Source: Ustilaginoidea virens (Eukaryota > Ascomycota > Sordariomycetes > Hypocreales > Clavicipitaceae). Taken from it: a stretch of 64,000 nucleotides of DNA. The stretch is taken from the NCBI RefSeq assembly GCF_000687475.1, contig NC_057317.1:1798001-1862000 (forward strand), in the 5' to 3' direction. Positions within the stretch are counted from its first letter, which is position 1, and every line of letters starts with the position of its first letter. The translations under genes were made by a program, and so were the position numbers. Of this stretch, positions 1 through 9,455 are shown piece by piece. The notes under the pieces were generated by a model. That model did not search any database and was not told the origin of the DNA. It saw nothing but the letters and a program-made list of their open reading frames with translations.

Positions 1-1124
1 GCAGCTATCGCCACAAGGGCCCATACGAGCGCAGCCGCGACTGCAGGGCCGAGCTTCGTGAGCGGTGGTTTGACAGGCTGGGGTACTGGCAGACGGAGGA
101 CATGACTACGAGGGGCATCTGGCACACCATCGGCACTTCGGCCATGCTTCCTGACCAGGATGCAGCAGCGGATATCAGCTTCGGCGGCGGCCATGAAGCA
201 AGACCAGAGCGCGGAAGCAACGAGCTCTCGGTCGGCTCTCATCTGACCGGCTCGCCGGCGCTGCTGGAGCTGCAAGGCGCAAGGTACATGCCTTGGTGTC
301 TCCGAGACGTCCCGCTGGTCATGTTTGCCCTGGTGACGGGCAGCCTGCTCCTGGCGCTCCTCACCGTGTCCTTCCTGCCGCAGACGAGGCTGGAGGCTGG
401 ATTCCCGCCCCTCGTCTCGGCGAAGCCCGGCGACTCGGCCTTTTCCGCGGCCAACTTCCTATACAGCTTCCTGCCAGCCGCTCTGGGCATGGTCCTGTTC
501 TCGCTGTTTCAGAGCACGGACACGGCGCTGAGGATCCTCCAGCCCTGGGGCGAGCTGGCCCAGCCGGACGGCGCCGCGGCCAGCAGATGCATCCTGGCCG
601 ACTACGCGGCCTGCCTGCCCTTGCAAGCCACGTGGGCGGCCCTGCGCAACGGGCACTGGCGAGTGGCCGTCGTGTCCCTCATGGCCCTCGTCTTCATCTT
701 CATACCCATCCTCGGCGGCGGCCTGTTGATGGCGCTGACCTCGCCCGCCCAGCAGGTGCGCATGTATCCCCACATGCCCGTGTTCGGGGTCCTCCTCGCC
801 CTGCTCGTCCTCTACGTGGGCTGTCTGTTTCTCCTCCTCCCCCGGCGCAGGCAGTTCGGCCTCCCGCACGCGGTGGACAACCTCGCCTCCCTCATCGACT
901 TTTGCACGGCAGAGGACCTCGTCGAGGACGCGGCCTTCCGGTCCGTGCTCTCCCGGGACGACCTGCAGACGCGGCTGGGCGTCGGGCGCGGCGACGGCCG
1001 CGAAGAGAGCGTCTGGTTCTTTGGCATCTCAGCCGGCCGCGACGAGAAGCGGCTGAGCGTGCGACGGATGGATCGCTACACCGGCAAGATGAATTCGACG
1101 AGGCTCATGGCTTCAATGGTATGA
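1..1124 (+). CDS. DUF3433-family membrane protein, 3' part (5' truncated by window edge)
   Basis: The frame is open from the left edge (codons from base 3) to a TGA at 1122-1124, so only the C-terminal ~373 residues are present. An ATG at 102 is internal: the residues before it (RLGYWQTED) continue the family pattern. Visible features are a short motif before the first helix (GIWHTIGTSA), then WCLRDVPLVMFALVTG opening a membrane helix, a loop, a second hydrophobic segment (FLYSFLPAALGMVLFS), and later helices around 660-750 and 780-835. This order resembles the repeat unit of fungal DUF3433 proteins, large multi-pass membrane proteins of unknown function. The tail is charged and probably cytosolic. 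The assignment is by remembered family pattern, not a search; the exact C-terminus could change if a GT at the final codons starts an intron. Confidence 0.65.
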   Translation, partial: SYRHKGPYERSRDCRAELRERWFDRLGYWQTEDMTTRGIWHTIGTSAMLPDQDAAADISFGGGHEARPERGSNELSVGSHLTGSPALLELQGARYMPWCLRDVPLVMFALVTGSLLLALLTVSFLPQTRLEAGFPPLVSAKPGDSAFSAANFLYSFLPAALGMVLFSLFQSTDTALRILQPWGELAQPDGAAASRCILADYAACLPLQATWAALRNGHWRVAVVSLMALVFIFIPILGGGLLMALTSPAQQVRMYPHMPVFGVLLALLVLYVGCLFLLLPRRRQFGLPHAVDNLASLIDFCTAEDLVEDAAFRSVLSRDDLQTRLGVGRGDGREESVWFFGISAGRDEKRLSVRRMDRYTGKMNSTRLMASMV

Positions 1125-1772
1125 CGGGAGGGATGCCAGTCACGACGGGTGACTCAAGCAAGGTGTCGGGAGTCCCTTTTTTTTTTTTTTTTTTCGTTTT
1201 TCATTTTTTTTTCTCTTTCATCTTTTTTCCCCTCCTGCGCATCCCAATCCCATTGCGGATATGAGGTGAAAAAAAACATTGGCATGCCAAACACCCCGGT
1301 ATACAGGGCAGCGAGTGTAGGTCTTTGCTCAAGCGCGTCGGAGTTTTTGGCATTGTGGCATCATCATCTTTTGTTTCTTTTTCTTTTTCTTTTTCTTTTT
1401 CTTTTTCTTTTCTCTTTTTTTATTTTCCCCGTCGGCATTCATGTCTGACACCCGCATGCATGGTGGCTGATGAGTCATGAGTCAACGGCTGGAATGTTGC
1501 GGTGCACATGTTGGTTGCGTTGCGATGTGGTCTCGTTGAGGAATGCAAGTTGCCCGTGTCGATCGAGCCATGGAATCGGAAGGTGGAGTCGAGGTTTGTT
1601 GCCTTTTTTTTTTTTTTTTTTATCTGCACGCGCGCTGTATGTATGTATGGATCACGGGAATCATGAATCACTGTAGCATAGAGGTAAAGGCGCATTGTTT
1701 TTTTCTTCTTCTTTTTTTCTATCCAATTCGCTACGGAGATTAGACCCGGCTTGCGCGTTCCCTGCACAAACC

Positions 1773-1797
1773 GTCTCGTCTCGTCTCGTCTCGTCTC
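1773..1797. repeat. GTCTC pentanucleotide repeat, five copies
   Basis: Five direct copies of GTCTC are visible. The unit is also a BsmBI-type core sequence, which is incidental. No gene overlaps it. Confidence 0.85.
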
Positions 1798-2249
1798 GCA
1801 CGAGAAGAAGACTAGGCAGACGTTGCGCAGCCACCGTCTTGCGCAGCAGCTGCTGTGCTTGTCGACGGCTTGCCATACCGGCCACCTCTGGAATGCAGAC
1901 ATTCTTCTCCACAGCCGCCCCCTCGCCCCAATTGCCATATCAACTCTCATTATTGATGTCTTCCTCATGACGCGTTCGCGCAGGTTCCGATGCCATGCCC
2001 CAAGAAAAAAAAAGAAAGGAAAAAAAAAAGAGAGCACAGAAGAAAAAGGAAAGAAAGGGCAAAGTCGTGAGTCGGCTGAGCACATTGCAATCGTGACCTC
2101 CTAAATCATTTCAACGTACTTGTACTGCCTTGGAAACAGAAGCCAGGCCAAGGAACAAAAGAAAAAAAAAAGTTTCATCAGATTGTGCCTGGTACCAGAG
2201 CACAAGAGCACGTTTCAAACGTCGTTGCGCCATCGTGAATCATATGCCG

Positions 2250-2252
<3 letters not shown>

Positions 2253-2280
<28 letters not shown>
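2253..2280. repeat. Poly-G run of 28
   Basis: Uninterrupted G tract in the 3' intergenic region. Its length is likely to be imprecise in any assembly. On the + strand it could form a G-quadruplex, but it is not the classic four-spaced-tract form. Confidence 0.85.
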
Positions 2281-2283
<3 letters not shown>

Positions 2284-2394
2284 CAAAATGCTGCCAAGAG
2301 GGAAAGCAAACCCCCCCCTCCCAAAAAAAAAAATAAAGAAACAAAAAGACGGCAAAAAAGGCAAAAGGAAGCATCGAGGGAGTGCGAGACGGCG

Positions 2395-2762
2395 TCAGCG
2401 ACTCCTCCTGCCCAGCAAGCGACCAAATACATCGTGCCCACGCTTCGATTGCCCAGACAGTGCGTGGTCTTCGTCAGGGGTAGGGGGCGGGTTAGGGATG
2501 GACCGCCGGTTGCGTCTGCGGCGGTGGTCGCTTTCCGAGTGTTTATGGAAGCTGAAGAACTTGCGGCCTTGGTCTCGCTCGTCGTCCGAGTCCTCTTCGA
2601 ACACGGAATGAGGCTCCCCGTCCGTGTGGGAGCCCGACAAGGCGGCCAGCGACTTGAAGTGTCTCGGAGCTTTGGAAGGGGAGAGTCGAATCTCGGGAAC
2701 AGGCAGGTGAGTGGCCGAGTGGGAAAGAGCAGAGTACATGGTGGTCCTCTGCGAGGAGGGGA

Positions 2763-2797
<35 letters not shown>

Positions 2798-3600
2798 GAG
2801 TCGTTTGACAAGTCCCCGTCGAGGGAGTCGTTTGCGCGCCGGTGATATGACGTCGCAGGCCTTGGGCAGCTTGCGGGTTGGACCGGGCCGAGGTTCCAGC
2901 TGCTCGGCTGCACCGCGTAGCTTGACCCGTCCAAAGGCGCGGGCAGGCCCATGCAGGGGGTCAGAAAGACGTCTGCCGGACGAGGAGGTCTAGCGGGCGG
3001 GGGACGGGGCACGCACGGCGACGACCGGTGCTTCCTCTCCCTGGCCAGAGCGAGAGGCGGTCTCCTGGGCGCCGCCGGCGGTGGAGAGGTCGGCTTGGGA
3101 AAGGCAGAGTACGTCGGCATCGGCTTCCTAGGCGGCTGCGGAGCGCGGGTGGGCGACGAGGAGCGGCAGTCAGGCAAAGGCCAGGCGGGCGGCGCTTCTC
3201 TCGGCGGCCCAGACGGCGGCCCAGGCGGCAGCGAGGCCTGCTTGCCTCGACGGGGAGACGGCAGCAGCGCCGGATACCGCTTGGTGCCGAGGGCGCCGGA
3301 CGCGGAGTGAGGAGGCCAGAAGCTATCCCACAGCTCGGCCATGTGCGCGTGGTACTGGTAGTCGTCGTCGAGGGAGACCTCGGAGTCTGTGCGATCCTCA
3401 ACCAGTCCCGGGGCCGAGCCCTCGGAGCCCAGGGAATCTCGTCCCGTGGAAGAAGCGTTGGGGCAAGGGGTGGACGGCGACGCACAGGCAGGCGGCGTGG
3501 CTGAAGTCGAGCCCCTCCGAGGATACGAGTAGTTGGCGACGGGGTAGTACTTGGACACGAGGGCCAGGTCCACCAGGTTGTTGCCGGAGGATCGCTGCAT
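2395..3600 (-). CDS. Uncharacterised proline/serine-rich protein
   Basis: Single-exon frame of 401 residues from ATG at 3600 to a stop at 2395. The frame stays open upstream to 3765, but I prefer 3600 because the following residues (MQRSSGNNLVDLALVSKYYP) look like a structured, conserved start while the upstream extension is low-complexity and overlaps G-rich DNA. I do not recognise the family. What can be seen: a proline-rich middle (about residues 110-260), a run of 14 consecutive serines near residue 275-290 encoded by TCG/TCC codons, an acidic patch EEDSDDERDQGRK, and a basic C-terminus (HDVFGRLLGRRSR). These features suggest an intrinsically disordered regulatory or scaffold protein. No catalytic motif, signal peptide or membrane segment was seen. 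An unseen upstream exon is possible. Confidence 0.55.
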
Positions 3601-5110
3601 GTCTGGGAAGGCCGGATGGGCGGGCAGAAAGATGCTTGACTGCGGGGGGGGGGGGGATTTGTGTGACGCAGATGGCCGCTTTATACACGCTGCTGCTCGG
3701 TTGGTGGGAGGCTTTTGCCGGTGCCGCAAGACAGTGCCACTGGTGTTTTCCTCTTCTTCTTCCAAGGGGGTGGTGGGTTTTGGAGCATCGAGGGGTGGGG
3801 TTTATCAAGGGAGCCGAGACGGGAAGGATGTGTGTGTGGTCAGTCTGGTAGATGAATCCAACTTCTTCTTCAACTCAAAGGACGGCAGCTGGGCGGTAGC
3901 ATCGTGGACGGGGTGGTGGGTAACGGCGAGAGCTGGGAAAGAAAACAAGTCAAATGTCAGCAGCAGCTTTGCTCGTCTTGTACGAGCCAGCCAGCCAGCC
4001 AGCCGTTGATGGGCGTTACCTGTCCTCTGGGTTTGCCCATGGCCGGCCGGCCGGCCACAACGGCGGGAGAGGGGTGGAAGCAGCAGACGGGGGGGTAAAA
4101 AAAAAATAGCAGAAAAATAGCAGAAAATAGCAGAAAAAATAGAGTATAGTGGGGAAAAAAAATAATAATAAAACAAAAAAATGAAAAGAAGCCGCAGCTT
4201 GGGGGCGCGACGAAGAAATGTTCCCATCACGCACATGCCACGCGCCCACATTTGCCGATTTTAGCGTGCTCGTGGGGAGGTTTAGTTTGGGTTGCCTGGG
4301 GCGGGCCCAGGCCAGCCAGCCAGCAGCCGAGAAGCAAGAAACTTTGCGAGGGCCAGGCCAGGCCCCACCAAGACACAGCAGACACAGCCAGGCTGCGCAT
4401 GCATTCCTCCAACGAGGGGAAGAACCCAGCCGGCGGCGGACATGTCCAGCGAGTACTCCGTACCTAGGTATGTACCTAGGTAGGTACCCAAGGTACTTGA
4501 CGTATCGAGATGCATTCATGTCCCGACGCGGCCGAAGCGTGCTGTGCTGCGCTGCGCAAGGGGGCCTGGGCTGCATGAACCATGCATGCACGGGCATGGG
4601 CAGCTGCGGGCTGATGTCGCCAGCCAAGGTCAGGGTCAGGGTCAGGTCAGGTCTGGTCTGGTCTGGTCGACGTCAACGAGGTACCTATACCTAGAGGCTC
4701 CTAGTGTCTGGTGTACTCCGTACCGCGGCTCAGCTGGCGCGGGCAAAAACTCCGCGGGGGCAAGCTCCTGCCAGTCTCCATCAGTGAGTGGCCACTGACC
4801 AGTGACAAGTGACCCAACGCCAGATCGGCGGACTGCCAAGCCCTTGCCTTGCCGTTGCCTGGTATGCGACACAGGACATAGGCGAGCTTTGCCCAGCAGC
4901 CGGCACGGCATGGCATGCGCCAGGCTGCCAGCGTGGGGATGCCTGGTGCGCACAGATTACACCAGCACAGCCAAAGGCGGGTGGGTACCGCCTAGGAACC
5001 TAGGTACGGAGCACCCAAGGCAGTGACACTGAGGGGGGGGGGGGGGGCCGGCACTTAGTTGGGAGTTTGTTATTTTCCGTTTGTTTTGTTTTGATTTTTT
5101 TTCTTCTTTC

Positions 5111-5146
5111 CGTGTCCGTGTCCGTGTCCGTGTCCGTGTCCGTGTC
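5111..5146. repeat. CGTGTC hexanucleotide repeat, six copies
   Basis: Six perfect direct copies of CGTGTC, flanked by T-rich DNA. It lies in gene-poor DNA. Confidence 0.85.
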
Positions 5147-7253
5147 TTTGTTTTCATCTTCACTCCGGTGGCGTGTGACGGTTTCTGCCTGTTTCCACGG
5201 GATGTGACTCTGCCCTCGATACACATGCTGGGCCAATCAAGTCCTCCCCGTGTCATGGACCTCGACTCCTCGGGATGCCCAGCGCGCGAAGGAGCCCACG
5301 GGTATGGCAGGTGGTCGGTCGCTGGTTCTCGAGGCCCAAGAGTGTCTCGGCCCGGTGCATGGCATCGTCCTGCAGGGAGGTTCCCAGTCGAGGGATGCGC
5401 AGCCCGCCGCTAGCCCTCGAGGATGATGAAGCCTCTAGTGATCGGCACTGACGCTCGTTGAGATTCGACGCCTCTGGTTCGCGTCCCGCGGTTCGCATCC
5501 CTTGGCCAGGGTCCACACATGTCGCGGGTGGCCACTCCCTCCAGATATCCCCAATGCCCTTGGGGTCGGTCTCTTCCACGCGAGTCTACCGTGGTTAGCT
5601 GCTCGTGGTTGCCAGCAATTGGCCTGGCCTGGGGGGCACCATCGGCGGCCGAGTTGAGGCTATAGCAGGTGCTAGAGTCGTAGTGAGCCCCATGCCAGAT
5701 GCCAGATGGCCCTGGGGTGAAGGGGAGGTGGGGGAAGGGGATGGGGAAGACGGAACCGTCGAAAAATCATGGGGTTTTCTTGAATCCTCCATCAATGTCA
5801 TCTTTTCGTCTTCCCTCGCCCCCCCAAAAAAAAAAAAAAAATAGTGCATCCAAGGCGCAAGCACAGTGGTGGGTGCCGCCTGGCACGTCCTCTACACGTG
5901 CCGAGCACCTGCGTAACCCACGCTCAGCGTCACTTGGCCAGCTGGCGTTGACTCACTCGCTCGCTTGGGCAGCGGCGGCTCGAATTCCAGCAACGACCTC
6001 GACTTCGACTTTGACTTCGACTTCGACTTTGACTTCGACTGGTGACTATGGCAACGCAGCTTCCCTTTTCTTCCCTTCGCGCTGAATGCAGTGAGGCCTC
6101 GATCGGCGCGAGCGAGGCCTGTCAACTTCGCCTGCCGGCAAGGCCGTATCAGGTCCAAGTGCTCCGTTCTCCGTACCGAGCACGGAGAACTGAGAGGTAC
6201 TTGGCTTATTACTTGTATACATGCATAATGTTTCCGCGCCCGCCAATCCACCGAAAAAAGTTCCACAATACCTTGTACCCCCTGGTCTTAGCACATGGAC
6301 CTTGCGGGGTCAATTGACCAACGTTGCGTAGGAGGTACGAGGTACGAGGTACGAGGTACTAGTCTTGATCCAACATCCAGTCGGCAAGGAACTTGATCGC
6401 CAAAAAAAACGAGGGAAAAAAAAAAAAAACCGTAAAGACTAAAGAGATCTTCCCTTCCCTTGGCCGGAAGCACGCCATCCGCGTCTCGACAAATTGCCCG
6501 TGCATGAATCTGCATGCATCCTGAAGCTCCTTCCACAGCTGACGTGTTGCTCTGTGCTCTCCATGCATTCATTGTGTGTCGTCCGTGAGCCGGTATGGAT
6601 GGCAGTTGACCGCCCGGCGACCATCTGATGCGAGCCATCGCGTTAGTTGGACCTGGGGCGGCTTGAGGCTCTCTACGCAAAGATGCAGAGCCACAAAAGA
6701 CCAAGATCGTCAAGCGGCTTTCTCCTCCTGATTGCAATTGGCTTGGTGGAGATATATACTATAGATGAGGTTTTGGTTAGCAATCAAGGAGATCATTATG
6801 ATGCCTCGGGGCAAGGGTTGGTAGCATCGCCCCATCCTCATAAATCAGTCATCAAAGCAGCAGCACCAATGCCCAAACACCCGAAAACGGCTTGTGTCGC
6901 GCCTACCAGTGGCGGCGGTTTGGCATGCAACGTGACAGACAAGCTGCACGAACAGGCCGACGCAGATTCAGTCGGCTGGAGAACAAGGCTCTGCGTCGCC
7001 ACAAACCAACAGGCCCGCAACCACGGACAAAGCAGGCATTAACCTGCTTTTCACCTGCCGCGAATCACCTGGATTAACAGGAAACCCGTCCAGAACCGCC
7101 ACTCTGCAGCTCAAGTGAGGCGGGCCCCTCTCGGAGATTTCATGGCAACGGCTTGGGCAAGGCGAGCATGTACCTGAATCAGCCCCAGTCTGGCAGAGCG
7201 GGAACGGGGCGATACCATGCACGACGTCCATGGTACGTCCATGTATGTTTTGC

Positions 7254-7281
7254 TGCCTTGCAGCATGCATGCTGCAAGGCA
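7254..7281. repeat. Perfect 28-bp palindrome
   Basis: The 14-base arm TGCCTTGCAGCATG is followed at once by its exact reverse complement, giving a 28-bp palindrome with no loop and GCATGC-type centre. The flanking bases (C on both sides) break the symmetry. It sits in gene-poor DNA about 2.2 kb upstream of the chitinase gene. Confidence 0.9.
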
Positions 7282-7791
7282 CCTTTGCAAGGATATGGTC
7301 CTTCTGGAAGTCTCTTATTCACCAGGGATCACTACGGAACTGCCCACTGACATGTGGGAGAATATCGCAAAGCAAGCGGGCCCATCCCCTCTGTTACGAT
7401 GGCATTCGACTACCTGGGTAGGCATTGTCGTGATCTTGGATTCGCAGAGACGACAAGGCAATTTACAACGCGGGCATGGCAAAAGCGGGGAAATAGCGAG
7501 AGACGGAGAGAGCAGGGGTTGCGATTTCGCGCGACATGTGGGTGAGACCTCCGGGCAGGTCAAGAAGGGCTCATCTCTACTCCGTAGAGCCTAGGGCCCC
7601 GTTCCTGGACTTGTTTCGATGCCCATGTGTCAACCGTGCCGTGCAGGGGGAGGACTCAGGCCTCGGAAGAATGCTTGTCTCTCATTCTCCCCGGGACGTC
7701 AAGCGGTCCGTTATTCCCGCTAGTCAACTTCTCCACTCGATCCCTGTCTTTGCCGCGACAGAAAGCGAAAACGGGCTACGAGGATTCGCGA

Positions 7792-7872
7792 GCATCGCAG
7801 GCATCGCAGGCATCGCAGGCATCGCAGGCATCGCAGGCATCGCAGGCATCGCAGGCATCGCAGGCATCGCAA
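7792..7872. repeat. 9-bp minisatellite (GCATCGCAG)n
   Basis: Eight exact copies of GCATCGCAG followed by one variant copy ending in A. Because the unit is 9 bp, three reading frames stay open across it on both strands, which creates ORFs with an Ile-Ala-Gly repeat; I do not regard those as genes. Confidence 0.9.
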
Positions 7873-9424
7873 GCATCATCAACAAAGGGCACATGGAGCT
7901 AAGCAAGCGGCACCCAGCTCGTGCCCGCGCAGAGGCCGTTCCTCAGTTGCTGCACCTGCTGGCGCTCGTCGGAACATTGGATATAAAGTGGTGATCCGAT
8001 ACAGGCCTTGGCCTTTTTGATAGAAAGCTACTTTGCCCTGCTCTTCATCTAAAAGTCAATCCCAGCAAAGACTTTACACTTTGTACCTAGCCATTATAGG
8101 CAGGCACGTCGAATGGCCCTCGTGGGACCCGTCGGTCGATACAGACAGGGGCGCAACTCCGAGAAAAGCGGGTTGACAGTCGACCGGACGCGTCGGCGAA
8201 TTAGCGCGTGCTGCCTTCCGAAAGGGGTTCGAATCCGGAACTTGAGCGTTGGAGCCGAATCGCCCGCCCCACGAGCAAAATGGATGCGACCGCGAGGGCT
8301 CTTTGTCACGAGGAGCACGTAAGCAAGCGATTTTCATAGGTACCTACCTGTTCATGTGGAGACCGACAGGGCCGACAGCCCCAGTCACTCCGTCGGCCCC
8401 ACTGCCTTGGCATCTGCCATCCCTTGCAATTTGCAGGACTGAAGAAGCCTTCAACGACTTTGCTTGCTTTCCCAGTCTTAAATTTTTTTCTTTCTTTTAT
8501 ACACCCCCGAGAATCGCTGATAGCGGGCAGCCCCGCCGTCGCCACATAGCCAGCGTCTCGAAGTAGGGATCCTGTCTTTTCTTTTGCAAAAACCATTAAC
8601 AGTCACAGTCAGTTCTTGACGCTTCGACGTCCAAGAGAATCATCATCACCAGCGAGCGAGAACCAGCCTGGACTCGGCTACTGAGCGTGGCGAATGACAA
8701 GGGGCAGTCTAGTCGTCACCTTGCGGGCAGGCAAGATCCGTGGTCGAAATCTAGGGCGCACTAGCGAACGGCTTTGCTCCATTGTATTCTGGAATACTGG
8801 CGTCTCATGTGGTCTGAAGCGGGCTTCGTCCAATGGCTGCAGAGCCGGTGCCACACCTCGAGTCGACCCTGAGCTTGTTCCTGAACCCGTCACCCATCGT
8901 AAGCACTTGGCTTGCATTGACTAGTCCGTTGCTCCGCGCAGACGGCTCCTTGCTCTCGGCTCCCCTGGTCCACCATAGCCCTCAGTCCAACGGCTTCCAT
9001 AATCCATGGGCCCGGACGAGATCTCGCCCAGTCGTGCCGACGCCCTACCCTGCCTGTTCTGGCGTTCCATGGGCAATATATCTTGGCAGAAAAGCCTCAT
9101 GGCACCAGTCCCATGACAGAAGGAGGTCCCAGAGTCCGCTTTGTCTTCGTACCATCAGCTCACCATGGCTTGGGGACGGGTAGGGCGTTCGTTGTACGCC
9201 AGCCACCGGCCAGACAAAACGCGCCTCATGCCTCCTCCATCATTGAAGCCCTGGCTTCCCTTCTTCTCCCTTTCCCTCTGCACCCTGCCTTGATCGGTGC
9301 CAGAGATCGGCTTGGTACATGGCCGCATTGCAGACAATTTCGTTTGCGTCCTTTCTTTGAACTCATCGTCACCCTCCTTACATTTTCGGCCTAGGCCAAC
9401 TTGCAGTCCTTTTTTTCTTTTGGG

Positions 9425-9432
9425 TATAAAAA
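9425..9432 (+). promoter_or_regulatory. TATA box upstream of the chitinase gene
   Basis: TATAAAAA lies 24 bases before the ATG at 9456. If it directs transcription at the usual distance, the 5' UTR would be nearly absent, or the true first exon lies elsewhere. This is relevant because no signal peptide follows the ATG. Confidence 0.4.
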
Positions 9433-9455
9433 GCATTGTGCCGCAAAGCGTCATC

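Larger units (their letters stand above)
1125..2394. other. Intergenic, convergent 3' ends, homopolymer-rich
   Basis: This stretch lies between the end of the DUF3433 gene and the 3' end of the minus-strand gene. I see no gene in it. It holds several T tracts (around 1176-1194, 1604-1621), a TTTTTC-type run near 1376-1412, a GTCTC pentanucleotide repeat at 1773-1797, A-rich tracts near 2004-2060, and a run of 28 G at 2253-2280. Short ORFs here have no recognisable domains. Confidence 0.7.
3601..9455. other. 5.9-kb gene-poor region with repeats
   Basis: No ORF in this stretch shows a domain, a plausible exon chain or conserved-looking composition. It contains many short repeats: CAGC-rich runs near 3985-4005 and 4310-4325, nested GGTACCTAGG-type sequence near 4459-4495, a CGTGTC hexamer repeat (5111-5146), a GACTTC/GACTTT repeat near 6000-6040, AGGTACG copies near 6331-6358, a perfect palindrome (7254-7281), and a 9-bp minisatellite (7792-7872). 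The GTACGGAGTA-type motif occurs at 4453, 4713 and 7578. The distal part must hold the chitinase promoter and perhaps that of the minus-strand gene at 2395-3600. Confidence 0.6.

Noticed and set aside
1773..1797. CRISPR-like or short regularly spaced repeat
   Set aside because: Simple pentanucleotide microsatellite with no spacers; the genome is eukaryotic.
7536..7994. ORF with Ile-Ala-Gly repeats
   Set aside because: Openness is explained by the 9-bp minisatellite; flanks show no protein-like pattern and both strands are open.
8215..8240. GGGGTTCGAATCC resembling a tRNA B box
   Set aside because: The flanks do not pair as a T-stem, and no A box or acceptor is found at the right distance.
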